Position numbers and translations under genes: made by a program | Shown here: one piece after another, positions 1 through 11,102 of the stretch | Position numbering within the stretch: the stretch's first letter is position 1 | Layout of the letters: each line of letters starts with the position of its first letter | Source: Tomocerus qinae | Taxonomy: Eukaryota > Arthropoda > Collembola > Entomobryomorpha > Tomoceridae | DNA length: 64,000 nucleotides | Assembly: GCA_020055645.1 (NCBI GenBank) | Contig: CM034546.1 | Coordinates: forward strand, 128,795,875-128,859,874 | Reading direction: 5' to 3' | The notes under the pieces: model-generated | The model's database searches: none | What the model saw: the letters and a program-made list of their open reading frames with translations, nothing else | Told to the model about the DNA's origin: nothing

Positions 1-930
1 TGATCGAACAGCTACCACAATTTCATGAATCCAACTCTTTAAGTTAGAATTTATCGACGGTATTTGTTGAAAATCATCTAATTTGAAATTCTTTCGGCAA
101 TCTACAAGTAATGTCTAAATATTATTTAATGTAAACGTATGAATTTTCTTAAGAACTTTGTTATTAGGCTCTTTATTATTTTTTCTTTAGTTATCCGCGG
201 ATTTTTGATTTTGTTGATATGCTCTTGAATAGAATACCTTATTTATTATGAAAAATATGTAAGTAGTGGTAGGAATAATGGATTGTAATTGAGTATCTGT
301 ATTTGTGTCCTGTCCTGGCATAAAAATGAATTGGATATAATGATTTACACTTTACACTTATATAGATAATTATTTAAGATCTGCTGGATACTATATATAT
401 TTATATTTGTTTGCAACTTTGTAGCATTGTCTATCGGATGAATTAAATATACTGGTTTTACTGTTAACAGACTCTACAAATTATACTAATTGATTTCATT
501 TGACAGCATTTGCTTGAGACGTATTTTCATCATTGCATTAAAATGACTATTCTATTCTATGTAATGTGTAGGGCATATTTTCAAATTATAATGGCATTAG
601 TCACCATTTACTTCAATTACGACCTTGTTGGGTTTAACTAGTTTTCGTTAAAGAATGTAGAATTTGCTAGTTTTATTCATTTATTACATCTCTCGCGAAC
701 ACTGAATCTCACACCTCTCTAAAACGATTAAACCTATGTCAATATTTGCGTGTAATTTTTTTTGCCATTTTTTTCTTTGCCAAAGTTCTTCGCAAGGCCC
801 CGCCCGTTGGGCAACTACCCAGTCAGCCCAGTGGTAAAGCCGCCTCTGATAGTTATTGAATATCAGAGAATTCTGATAGTCTTTGTTAATGCCCATCATT
901 CATCAGTCTGTCCGTCCCTCCGTCCGTCCG
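1..930. other. AT-rich non-coding sequence
   Basis: No supportable gene. The longest open frames are short and look accidental. Around 825-870 a stretch resembles a tRNA A-box followed by a short hairpin, but no B-box lies at the right distance, so at most it is a decayed SINE head. Confidence 0.5.
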
Positions 931-937
931 ACGAAAA

Positions 938-1137
938 TTCAGTTTCAGTCAGTTCAGCCAGCATTTACAATTCACACAACACACAATGCAACGCGAAGCA
1001 GCATAGAATAGATACACCTACAACTACAACACACAAAACACACAATGCTACGCGAAGCAGCATAGAATAGATACACATTCCTATTTTTCAGTAGTTTCAG
1101 TCAATTCAGTTTCAGTTCAGTGCAGCCAGCATCACAA
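938..1137. repeat. local tandem duplication, about 59-bp period
   Basis: Two near-identical copies of a block with the core CGCGAAGCAGCATAGAATAG start near 992 and 1051. They are bracketed by similar CAGTTTCAGT...CAGCCAGCAT segments at about 941-963 and 1107-1130. This is simple local duplication with no coding signal. Confidence 0.6.
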
Positions 1138-1580
1138 CATATGACATACTCTGACGAAGAGCGGTATGCGACAAACTGCGACCTCGTTGTTGTTTTTTTG
1201 TTTGTTTGGAATTTGATCTTCAAGAGAATACTATTAACGAGAATACTAAAAGAAACTCATTCTGCCTGTTTTATAAGAATATGATTAACTGTTCACGTAT
1301 AAATACAACAAATGTTATTTTTCATTTCAAAGTTGATTGTTTACTGCTGAATGTTCATAAGTAAAATCTACTGCTTACATGTAAATACTTAATTAGTTTT
1401 GAAATATGAATTCAGTGAATACTAAATATCTGTCTGGCCCAAACCACGACTTCCTTTATTGCTGACTGTTCATAACATAAAAAAGGTAATTTAATATTAC
1501 GTATTGACGATGCATATCATAATATAATATGATTGACTGCTTATGTGTAAATACTTAATTAATATCTTCGTTCCTAATTC

Positions 1581-2069
1581 ATGGAAGTCAAGGAGAATTT
1601 ACCGCAAGGGTTAGTAGGACTACAAATGATGAATGCACACCAATCGTGCAACGGAGGTGCTAAAGAACAATTAGCAGGTTATAATCACCAGGCCATTCAA
1701 GATTCAGAGACAAGAGAAAACAAAAGGGCAGAGGATTCTGCATAAGTAAAAAGGGAAAAGAAAAGAGAAGCTAACAGAGCTTATTATCAATAAACGAAAG
1801 AACATAGTAAGCAAAAATTGATTGATACCAGCTCGCACCAATTACCCAGTCAAAATGAAAACCAAGAAGCAATTACGAGCCGGAATAAAATGATACAAAG
1901 TCCAGATTCAACAGAACAAGTAAGCGCAGAAGATGTTGCTCAATTAAGAAGGGAAAAGAAAAAATCGGCAAACAGAGCTAATTATCAAAAAATGAGAGAA
2001 AAGCGTACAAAGTCACAATTGTTTGAATCTACCTCTGCACAATCCAATATGTTCTCAAGACAAAAATAG
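1581..2069 (+). pseudogene. pseudogene of a basic KREKKR..NRA-YYQ repeat protein
   Basis: One reading frame runs from ATG 1581 to the stop at 2067-2069 but is broken by two in-frame TAA codons near 1743 and 1791. The protein carries two copies of a basic motif: KREKKREANRAYYQ near 1746-1790 and RREKKKSANRANYQ near 1950-1990. Each is followed by a K/E-rich helix. Similar basic repeats with NR-x-YQ cores occur near the N-termini of Helitron-type and other transposon proteins, but I see no helicase or nuclease domain here, so the family is not assigned. The rest of the frame is Q/E/S-rich. No splice signals rescue the stops. Best read as a decayed transposon-derived or host gene fragment. Confidence 0.45.
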
Positions 2070-2162
2070 CAAATACTAGCCACGACGAATTGGCCACACA
2101 AGATCCACAGTCAAGTGAAAAGAAAACCGCTGATCATGTTTGTGAAAAAAGAGAATAACCTA

Positions 2163-2503
2163 GTAAGTAACAGTATCTAAACACGAATAATTCCCAAATG
2201 TTAAAAATTACAAATATGTATTTTTTATGTATGTATGTATGTATATGTATTTTTGTTATCAGATGTTTAACCCAATTTGAACTGGCGGAGTTGCCACAAT
2301 TTGGGGGCTGAAGAAATGTTAGTAAACAACGGGAGAGATATAGTAAGAATTGCTCACGGAAAAGGAAAAACGGATTTACATTTTCACACTACTTTTCGGT
2401 TGTTCAGAATAAATATTTAAAAACATTTTGACCGTAAAACATTAAATTTATTTATTTATTTCAAATTTATTTATATTAACTGATTGTAAGTATAGGTATA
2501 GTT
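2163..2503 (+). repeat. diverged direct repeat, left copy
   Basis: About 340 bases are recognisably repeated in the same orientation at 3089-3356. Shared landmarks in order are GTAACAGT, AATGTTAAAAATT, ATCAGATGTTTAA / ACAGATGTTTTAA, AGTTGCCACAATT, CGGTTGT.CAGAATAAATA and a terminal AACTGATT..AAGTATAG block. The copies differ by several indels. The spacing and direct orientation would suit decayed long terminal repeats, but no primer-binding site or retroelement coding is visible between them. Confidence 0.6.
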
Positions 2504-2754
2504 TCTGGAGAAACCTAGTTTAAGATTATGGTAGCTAAATGAAGGAGTACGACTGTTTAGCTCGAAATCCTTGCCCTTGTTGCATGTGCTAGTCTGGACA
2601 CTAGCGAGCGAATAGGGCAAGTCTTGTGGAATTTCTCGTCTTGCCCCTTTGCTGAGTCTGGGCTCTAAGCTGGCAGGCAAGACGTGAAAGTTCGAAACAG
2701 TCTGGTCTTGTCCCTATGGTTGAGCTTCTCCACTCTTCCCTACACTTTACATGT

Positions 2755-2771
2755 AGTAGATGGGGACAGTA

Positions 2772-2834
<63 letters not shown>

Positions 2835-2862
2835 CAGAGTCATAGTTACTCCCGAAGGAGTA
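2755..2862 (-). rRNA. 28S rRNA fragment (partial, displaced)
   Basis: Read on the minus strand, this block contains the highly conserved large-subunit segment GGGAGTAACTATGACTC, then TTAAGGTAGCCAAATGCC, TCGTCATCTAATTAGTGACG and CGCATGAATGGATTAACGAG, ending ATTCC.ACTGTCCC.ATCTACT. This is the core of eukaryotic nuclear 28S rRNA that includes the R2 retrotransposon target site. One base differs from the usual CTCTCTTAAGG (here CTCTGTTAAGG). Similarity stops on both sides: the expected AGCGAAACCACAGCC does not follow. It is therefore a fragment and not an rDNA unit. It could be an rRNA pseudogene or the head of a 28S-derived SINE. Confidence 0.85.
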
Positions 2863-3088
2863 AAGCCTACTCTCTTTCCCACAGCCAGCCTCTTATACCT
2901 CTTACTAAATGGATAGCTCTAGTTATACGTATCCTGTCTATATACAAGAATAGTTTTCCAGCTGACTTAGATCCACTATCGACAAGTGACTGTGACTAAA
3001 ACTGTTGGCGTGACTTTACTAAACTGACTAAACGGGTATTGTTTGGATGCATTCAATATTATTTCGCAGTTTCTATTTAACTCACTGC

Positions 3089-3356
3089 AAGTAACAGTTA
3101 TACGCGAATAATTTCAAAATGTTAAAAATTGCAAGTATGTATTTTTAAGTTACAGATGTTTTAACCGAATTTGAACTTTCAGAGTTGCCACAATTAGAGA
3201 TAAACGCATTTACATTTTTTGACACTAATGTTCGGTTGTACAGAATAAATACTAAAAACATATTAAATTTGTTTTTTAACTGAATATAACTATAGTTATA
3301 TTTACAACCTCATATTAAATTTGTTTTTTAACTGATTATAACTATAGTTATAGTTA
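3089..3356 (+). repeat. diverged direct repeat, right copy
   Basis: Partner of 2163-2503. Its 3' end contains an extra local duplication (ATTAAATTTGTTTTTTAACTG... at about 3263 and 3314). The 28S fragment lies between the two copies. Confidence 0.6.
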
Positions 3357-3975
3357 CAACCTCTGATATTCACTCTACACCCGTTTGTTACGGTTTATTA
3401 TATAATATCATTATTATCATGGCACCACTACTGGCAGCAGGGATTGGAAATGGAACTATACGTACTGTATGTTACATGGAACATCAGGCAGAAAGTCAGT
3501 CAGATCAGCGCTTCTGTAATCGTGCAATCCCGCTCGCTTGTAGTATGAAAGTAAAAGTGAATATTGAAAGGGAAAAGTGGTCAGAAATTAAAGATTGGTA
3601 AATAAAATAGTACATAAGTAAGGAATAAGGTAGTTAAGATGTTTTTATAATCTAGATATTATTTTACATTTGTGGGCGATTACTTCAGTAAACTAAACAT
3701 AATTTGTCTTGATTATTATTTTATTTGCTTGTCCCTCAATTTCTGATTTATTTGATTATTTTATTGTTGATTGTCACATTTCTGCATGGCATTTTGGCAT
3801 CGCCGTAGCCTTTTTGTATTTCAGTCGTTCAGTCAATTTAATATATTCAAATTTTAATTTTTCCTTTTCAAAAATAGTTTTTAAAACCATTGCAAATGTT
3901 GAATGTTCTATTTATTTTCGATTTGTTTAGAAGCTATGAACCAGAAAGAAGATTAATCCATTCTGCCAATTTGCA

Positions 3976-6485
3976 ATGAGTTTTCAAGAAAACAAAGGAT
4001 TAGCTTCAACACCCTGCAGTGACAGAAAGTCATCTGTACACCGGCCGAAAGCTGTCAATGTCGAAGAGCAGAAAAAAGAAATATTTTCAAAATTGAATTT
4101 CATTGAACTGTGCATCAAAGAAATTAATGGCACTCTTAGGAAAGATGAACATTTCTCAAAGGAGGAAGGGCAGTCGTGGAAATTTCCCCATTTGACATTT
4201 CCTGAAGTGGATGTCGACGCTTACTTGTCATCAATTCGTAAGAAGAACAACAATAAGTCATACGACGATCAGTACAAGAATCTTGTTGAAGTTCTCATAG
4301 ACCGACTGCATTTAGGAGTTAGAAAAACAAATCGATATTTTCAAGAACTAACAGTCGACTTGTTGCATCTGTCTGGAGTTCAACAGCATCTAGTTAGGAG
4401 ACTGACCTAGCGATATTTAAAATCCCGCTAAACAAGGTGACTTTGTTTTCGAAAATAAACGCCAGATCTAGTTAGTGATAAGGGGGTTCCCTTTACAATT
4501 TTCGTCTCAGCGCCACTATAACAGGAAAGTGGAGAACAAGTTGGAGGCAGATTTTGTCTCCCGGAGCCAAAATTTTGGGCCACAGTCTTTTAACTCATTC
4601 AACTGATTTACAACGTAAATCGCAAAGTTCGAATGAGTATAAATATTTTAACTAAACAGCATCATCATCTGGAAAGAAATGTCAAACATTGGCAAAGTAC
4701 AAGAATTTCAGCTGAACTACAATTGCTCTTTGACAATCTGCTTTTTATGAAGTCTGTGCTGTTCAATAAAAAATTGGTAAGGAAGGTGGAAGGTTTATTA
4801 TCTATTGTCTATTTGTAGGTAAAATTATGCTGCAAATACAGAAGTAAATGCTAAATCTTCATTTATTGCTTAGGGAAATTCAACATGTGATTCTGTCCCT
4901 TTAATATTGACTGAAAACACATCAACTGTTCGTCACTCCTCTAATATTCAGGTTGGTTTGGATACCTGTGTTTTGGAACTACCTTAAATATAGGTATGAA
5001 TTGTGCTTACTTTAGAATACTGGAGTTTTGACATCCTACATTGTTTCTGATAACATCTGTCAACAGAAGGATGACTTGGATATCAGCTTTAAGAAGATTG
5101 TTATGTTTCTAAAAGATTTCATACAGTTACTGCCCGACTTTATGGAGGATTTTAAATCGTCTGTTTTGGACATCAACTTGTAAGAATTAAAAATACGCAT
5201 TTAATAAACTAAAATTCAAAATATAAAATATTTTGTAATTTTATTGCTTATCTCGTACAGAGACGAAATTGAATTTTGTTCTGACGCTTCGGAAATGTTG
5301 TGCAAAGCAATGGAATCGGATTTTAAGCAAATACTGGACTATATATGCAAGATCATTGCGTTGGATTGCAGCTGCAGTGACTTGCGGAAGGAATTGGCAG
5401 ATTTAAAGATTAAAATTGATGCAGAATCTGAAGAATACAATTCCAAAGTTAGAGAAAAAGAAGACTTGATTACAAAACATCGTAATGTCAAAATGGCTAT
5501 GGCTACTAATGTCAAGAAAAGAGGTAAACTTATTCAAAAGTGACGTAAACTAAGACTAAGTTATTCAAAAGAAAGTCTTATATACTTACTTGGAAGAACA
5601 ATAATTAGATTGCAGGAGCCAGACGGACCAAAATGACGGGGAGAGATTGAAGGCTATCGAAGAAAGTATTCTGGCATTTCAAGCGGATAATAATGTGATA
5701 TCAAAAGATATTTGTGAAGTGCAGTCAAAATCCGAGAAGTTCAAAGAAGATAATTTGAAGCTGGAAGAGTTGAACAAAAATGAAGAGGCTATGATTGCCC
5801 TTACCGAGAAACAAATTCTGGAGGCAAAACGCTGCATGGAATCGCAATACTCACTTCTGGACAGAAATATTACAACAGTAAATGTAAGTTAACAAATTAA
5901 AGAATGTTAACTATTAACTATTCAAAAATTATATAAAAATAATAAAATATCATTGACCAGAATATTAAAACCCGAACTGAGTATATAATTAAAAGAGAGT
6001 TTTGTAAAATATCATTTACGATCTTTTTATATCAGAATCGGTTGGTTGTTGCTCATGGGAAGATATTGGCTCTAAAGGCTTCTGCCGGAAGTAAAGATGA
6101 AGTAATACAGAAGAAAGATGTCGAGATTCAATGTTTAAAGAAAACACTTTCTGCGAAAAAGCAATTGATACAAGACATGCTATTTAATCCCGAAGTAGGT
6201 GGATCTGAAAACGTAGTTGAAGGTAATTTTTTAGTATTTGAATATCATTTCCTATTAGTCTGACTGATTTTATTTTATATCATACTCATACAGTGTACCA
6301 TACAAATATAATTACAAATAGTAAGTTACCTTTTTATTGTTTCTGTTTCAGAGGCCAGATCTATTCGTGAAACTCTGAAGAAGCAAATAGAAGTAAATAT
6401 GGCTCGAATCAATGCTTTAGAAGACATGAACAGTACTTTAACTGGCGCCATAAAAAACTATGGCAAACAAGTGCATCATGACTAG
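3976..6485 (+). CDS. coiled-coil protein, 8 exons, function unknown
   Basis: Spliced model: 3976-4392, 4660-4776, 4874-4951, 5016-5179, 5261-5523, 5609-5883, 6036-6222 and 6352-6485. All junctions are GT-AG with matching phases, and the total is about 544 residues. The acceptor for exon 6 was placed at 5608 because the later AG at 5615 would break the frame. The N-terminal third is mixed and includes a WKFPHLTFPEVD segment. From about residue 250 onward the protein is rich in E, K, L and Q with heptad-like spacing (for example LRKELADLKIKIDAESEEY and IQKKDVEIQCLKKTLSAKKQ), which predicts a long coiled coil. There is no signal peptide or membrane segment. I do not recognise the family. A structural, cytoskeletal or spindle/axonemal role would be typical of such proteins, but nothing specific supports one. 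Confidence 0.7.
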
Positions 6486-6685
6486 AAATAAATCTAAAAA
6501 GATTTTGAAAAGTCCATTGAACCTCAATTTAAATCCTCTGAACTACTCTGAAGTAAAACTACTGCAAGTATATTTTTTGTAATATTTCCAATACTTTATA
6601 ATTCTAGTCTCTAGCATTTTTCGAAATCGAAAAGTACTGGTGCATAATTTATGTACAGCATATAATATTATTATGCTATTGCTGA

Positions 6686-7284
6686 CAGTGTACAAAATAC
6701 CATTTACTACTTACCAGTGGTAAGTGGTTTTTAATGGTATTTAACGTTAAATACCACTACGTAAAAAGTAGTGGTAAGTGGTATAAATGGTATAAATGGT
6801 AAAAAATAGTTTCATTTAAATTTCGTGTTTGAATTTTGAATAAAATTCGGTGCCAAAGTATGAAATAGCTTAGCAGATGATCATTGTTGTCACATATTGA
6901 TTAGTGTTCATCAATCAGAATAGGTTTCAACCAATAGGGGCGCTAACAACCCTTGCCGATTGAGAAATTAATTGCAATTAAATTAGCATCAATTTTAAAT
7001 GAGTGATACGAAATACAATCTTTTTGTCTTCATTTTTTTATAATTTTTGGTGTACAATCAAATAAATATGATTAATTTAATTGCTTAAGGGGCTAATTGG
7101 AAATATTTCGTAGAAAATAAAGTTTTATAACTTATATTTTAGGAAGTCTAGTGTATCTGTACTCAGCTGTCTAGTCAATCGCTAAAATTTACCATTTTTA
7201 CCATTAAATGCATTTTTACCATTAAGTGCATTTTTACCACTGTGATGGTAAAAAAGGCTAAAAAGTGGTAAATTTTGTACACTG
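6686..7284. mobile_element. hAT-like MITE with perfect 8-bp target duplication
   Basis: The element starts CAGTGTACAAAAT and ends with its exact reverse complement ATTTTGTACACTG. It is flanked on both sides by ATTGCTGA (6678-6685 and 7285-7292). An 8-bp duplication with CAG-type ends is the hallmark of hAT transposons. The interior is non-coding and rich in GGTAAA/TTTACC repeats. A second copy lies inverted at 27586-28167. Confidence 0.85.
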
Positions 7285-7889
7285 ATTGCTGATTTGGTTA
7301 AAGTTAGAAATTAAGGTCACTAATGGTTCTGGCATTCCAGTCACTACCAGCTGTAATAACAACATTAAAGAATTTATTTACAAACCGTTGAAGCTAACTA
7401 AGTGAAGTACTCGCTCTGTTTGAATTCTGTAAGTAGACACATGCATGAGTGTCCGTTGTGTAAACTAAAAAGCACAACTGTGAAAATGTATAGTAATATT
7501 TGTATAATTGATTAAGTGAAATTAAAGGGTGGGAAACATAAGGAAGATACAGTGAAAAATTTAACCATTAAGTTCCAGTCAGGATCTCTAGTAGCTCAAT
7601 TGGCAGAGCCTTTGACTTTGACACAACCAGTGCAAACTTTTTGCTGCGAAACTTACTGTTGACTAGGTTTAAATTAACAATTTACTTTTGTAAGTTAAAC
7701 AGATGTTCTTACGAAATATGGGCTTGCTTATTATGCTTAGCGAGTATCGATATAGTTGTCTTTAAAATTATTGGAAATTAAAAATCGTAATATGTATTAG
7801 CCTGTTATATTTATTGTGAGTATTACATTCTGGTATCTTTAAAGTTACGAAACACTAAAAATGTAGTTAATAAATTCAATTTTATGGCA

Positions 7890-8835
7890 GCAGTGCTTCC
7901 CTCTGCATCACGCTGATAAATAATTGTAGTAGCTTCTGTTAGAGGCCGCCTTGTCCACTTATGTTTAAAGATCTATAAAGAAAAGAAGCAACACTATGCC
8001 ACGCGCGCCATGATCACGTCATTGCTTCTTTAAGTGGCCGTCTGTCAACAGCAACTTTTTTCGCTGCGATTTTTTTGCGCATAAAGGGTAAAATTTTGAA
8101 AAATTTTGGTTTTTCGTTTTGTAAAACTGGTATTGGTAAGTCCAGAAACCTGTTGGTTTTCCGATAAAAGTGTTAACTTTATGACATTTACTAGTGTCAA
8201 ATACTTGGGTAAGCAAATGTTTATAACCATTAACAAGTGACGTACGCAATAATACCCATTGGATATGCAAGTTTATCCATTATTTAAATTTATTCGATTT
8301 TCATTAATATTCAATTGATAATTGTATTAGGGTTTGCTTGAAAATGACCAGTGACTCAGAATCCGATTCTAGCCACAGGACCACAGGAGTCGTTGCCGTA
8401 AAACTAAGAAAAATAAAAGACGCTCGAAACGTCTCGATAAATTGGAGAAATCTGTTCAACAGCTAACTAAGCAATTAAGGAAGAGAAAGGCAAAATACCG
8501 GTCAACTTCCAGTTCATCGGAAACTGATGATAAATCTCGGAGCAGATCTCGCTCACCGTTATCTCATAGTAGAGATTCTCCTTGTTCTCAAACCAGAGAC
8601 AATATTAGCTCGGTGCGATCCGATGCAAATATTCAGAAAGATGCCGACATCACACCCACCCTACCCGACCCAAATAATGGACAAAAAACGCTTTAAAAAC
8701 AATGACGTGATCATGGCTCGCGTGGCATAGTGTTGCTTCTTTTCTTTATAGATCTTTAAACATAAGTGGACAAGGCGGCCTCTGACAGAAGCTACTACAA
8801 TTATTTATCAACGTGATGCCTTCGGGAAGCACTGC
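7890..8835. mobile_element. inverted-repeat element, about 135-bp arms, around an SR-rich ORF
   Basis: The left arm at about 7890-8024 is repeated in reverse complement at about 8700-8835 with only a few mismatches. Shared blocks include GCAGTGCTTCC, GATAAATAATTGTAGTAGCT, CCACTTATGTTTAAAGATCT and CATGATCACGTCATTG. The arms enclose about 675 bases holding the ORF remnant at 8344-8696. No clear target duplication is seen. Long inverted termini around an SR-rich gag-like ORF would suit a deleted DIRS-type (tyrosine-recombinase) element, but no recombinase or reverse transcriptase is present, so this class is only a suggestion. Confidence 0.6.
8344..8696 (+). pseudogene. SR-rich gag-like ORF, frameshifted
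   Basis: An ATG at 8344 opens MTSDSESDSSHR. Within about 40 bases the sensible frame shifts to one reading HRSRCRKTKKNKRRSKRLDK, then a short coiled-coil LEKSVQQLTKQLRKRK, a Ser-rich tract, KSRSRSRSP and a tail ending at 8696. The acidic start, basic middle and RS tract resemble N-terminal gag-like regions of DIRS-type elements and SR-type proteins. The frameshift lies near 8375-8385 (a duplicated ACAGG context). It is wholly contained in the inverted-repeat element and is therefore probably its relic cargo. Confidence 0.45.
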
Positions 8836-9194
8836 TTAATAAAATTACGATCGAACTTCACGTAAGTTCGCTTAATCGTACAATTAATGATATTAGAAGT
8901 TTACTAATGATTTTTAAATATTGTTTTAAATTTTTAAACCTTTTAAAATTGATTTTAAAGTAGAATTATAGTTTTAGTCAAAATATAGAATTTCCAGAAA
9001 AATTAAAATGCATAATAGGAATTTTAAAGTTTTAATTGATTACAAATTGTTATTGTAACTAATTATTAAATTAATCTCAGTTATCAAATATTCTTTTAAC
9101 AGGTTTAAGAGAATAGTGAAAGATGGGAACTTGTAAGTTTATTATCATTATTTCTTTTTGTATGAATATTTCGTTTGTATTTGACGAGAGTGTC

Positions 9195-10576
9195 TTAGCC
9201 TTCAATTTGGATCTCTTCATAATTCGGAATTGTGTCATACAAAAGCTTGTCAATTTTAAAAGATTGCCTTTGATAGATAAAAGGTCTTCGTGGATAAATC
9301 CGGTCGTTAACCCAATTCATAGTGCTCCATCCTTTTGTAGTATTCACGCAGTTCTTGGCAAAGTCGGTCAATGAGTATTTTTTCTCAAGTTGAAAACAGC
9401 CGGTAATGAAAATATCCACGTATGACTGAACAATCGGAAATTCTTTTGTGGGGTAGGCAGTGAATTGGGGTATATTCACGTAGATCCAGTATTGCTTCTG
9501 TCGTGTATATGGCTTATCCTTTTCAGGCTCAACGAAGAATTTAATATTTGCAGAGCTCACCTGAACACGGCAGTAGTAATATTCTCTGTTGTCGTAACTA
9601 TATAAAACAAGACAAGGAATTTTGTATACATCATTTACGTAACGATAATTAAGGGTGGCGTGTAGCGAGATAACTTAAGCATACGCTTTGTGTGTATTAA
9701 TTAGGATTACAGTGTAGCCCGTATTTATTTACCAAAAGTCTAAAATTTCCAAAAAGTGGCGGAAGGTGAACCTCTCGGACTTGTGGCTCAGGTAAATTTT
9801 CTAATAAGTTTTGAGTTATAGCGTTAGCGGGAAATCATATCTTCCCGCTAACGCTATAATTCAAAACGCATTATTTTTTTAATATTTCGGAGCTACAAGT
9901 TGCAGATATTCACCTTCCGCCACTTTTTGGAAATTTTGAAGACTTTTGATAAATAAATACAGGCCACACTCTAATCCTAATTAATTCACAAAAAGTGCAT
10001 GCTCAACTTACTCCGGTAGTAGCCACCCTTAATGTTTGCAAATTATTTGGAGCATATCTGAGATAGATAAATGGGTAATGTTGTTATTGATACCTTATTA
10101 GAGAGGTACTATTTGGTAACTTGAACACCACTGCGTTGAAATCGGCTTCTGGGTAGGGAATGACGCCAAGATAAGTTGCGTCAGGACCATAAGTAAGTCC
10201 CTTCGAGCTCCACTCCCGTTGAAAACCGGAAACCTGAACTGGAATGCTGACTCCTGTGTTATTGTTCGTACTATTTTTTGAACCAGATTCCATCAGGGAA
10301 CCATATCCGATAATGTAATGATCACTTAAGTCATTAGGGAGCGGATGGCAGGCGGCAGCATATTCAGTCTTTTGCAATGTAGAGCTATCGTCAGATTTTA
10401 AGCTGCTCTAAAATGTTTTACTTAATAGATGACTATAATTCAGATAACCAATTGTCGTTTTTAGGAACCGATTAAAAATTAGAGTTTAGATTACTGTTTT
10501 AAGCACTTACCGCATCGGAAAATGAAACGCAGGTGAGTAGCACTGCAAAATAGATGAAACTTTTCAAGTTTGACAT
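9195..10576 (-). CDS. secreted gamma-glutamylcyclotransferase / AIG2-like protein
   Basis: Three-exon minus-strand model: 10576-10511, 10407-10094 and 9597-9195, phases consistent. Exon 1 encodes a signal peptide (MSNLKSFIYFAVLLTCVSFS, ending DA). Exon 2 has the family's opening YIIGYGSLMES, the P-loop-like substrate-binding turn of GGCT folds, then VSGFQREW and TYLGVIPYPEADFNAVVFKL. Exon 3 gives YDNREYYYCRV, whose E-Y-Y-Y-x-R-V strand is diagnostic, then IVQSYVDIFITGC and WVNDRIYPRRPF. GGCT-fold enzymes release 5-oxoproline from gamma-glutamyl amino acids or glutathione. The long form with PIVQSYVD..GC and NDR.YPRRPF resembles bacterial and plant proteins more than animal GGCT or ChaC, so transfer is possible. 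The signal peptide implies export or a vesicular location. A MITE occupies intron 2. Confidence 0.8.
9649..10032. mobile_element. foldback MITE in intron 2, TTAA ends (piggyBac-like?)
   Basis: The ends are TTAAGGGTGGC and GCCACCCTTAA, and long arms pair through ATTAATTAGGATTA, GTATTTATTTA.CAAAAGTC and TTTCCAAAAAGTGGCGGAAG down to a central TAGCGTTAGCGGGAA stem. TTAA at both extremes fits a piggyBac-type target. It lies wholly inside the intron of the AIG2-like gene and should be removed by splicing. Confidence 0.75.
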
Positions 10577-11102
10577 CCTGCGGCTTGTTCTGCGAGAATT
10601 TCAAATACAATTTCTTTATTATTATACTATAATTGTAAAATTTCAGATTTTCTTTAAAATGACTCAAAAAATGATTTTATGATTAATAACCAATATCAGT
10701 TCGATTGGCAATGAGTTTTAAATTGTGAAAATGCACTTCGCATTTACGTAAATAACGATGAAAATGAAAATATTATTGAGGCAACCTTTATTTTCTAATT
10801 AAAAAATAGTTTTGCAGAGAATGTTGGCGATGCTTTTATAAAGGACCTGGTATCACTTATGCTTCGTACTACAACATAGCTGGGGTTTGAAAAATTCGCA
10901 TGCAGAAGATGTTCATGGGTATTACAGTTAAAAGCATTTATTCATTAGACAGGGTAAAGGAGGTGCAGCTTTTACGAAATGACAGAATACTAAATTAATG
11001 AGTTTCTTCACTATTTTTCTATTCCAGCAATACTTGGACGGAATATTAACATTAAAAGTTCATTTTTACTGTTAAAGGTCAATATTATATTGGTATTGCA
11101 CT

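Noticed and set aside
815-880. tRNA-like GCCCAGTGGTAAAGCC followed by a hairpin
   Set aside because: An anticodon-arm-like stem exists, but acceptor pairing and a T-arm are absent.
3419-3601. 60-residue frame with an ATG
   Set aside because: No domain, no splice partners, and directly downstream of decayed repeats; length is within chance expectation.
7585-7680. tRNA-like A-box TAGCTCAATTGGCAGAGC
   Set aside because: The only B-box-like match lies too far downstream and is degenerate; no cloverleaf can be drawn. At most a SINE relic.
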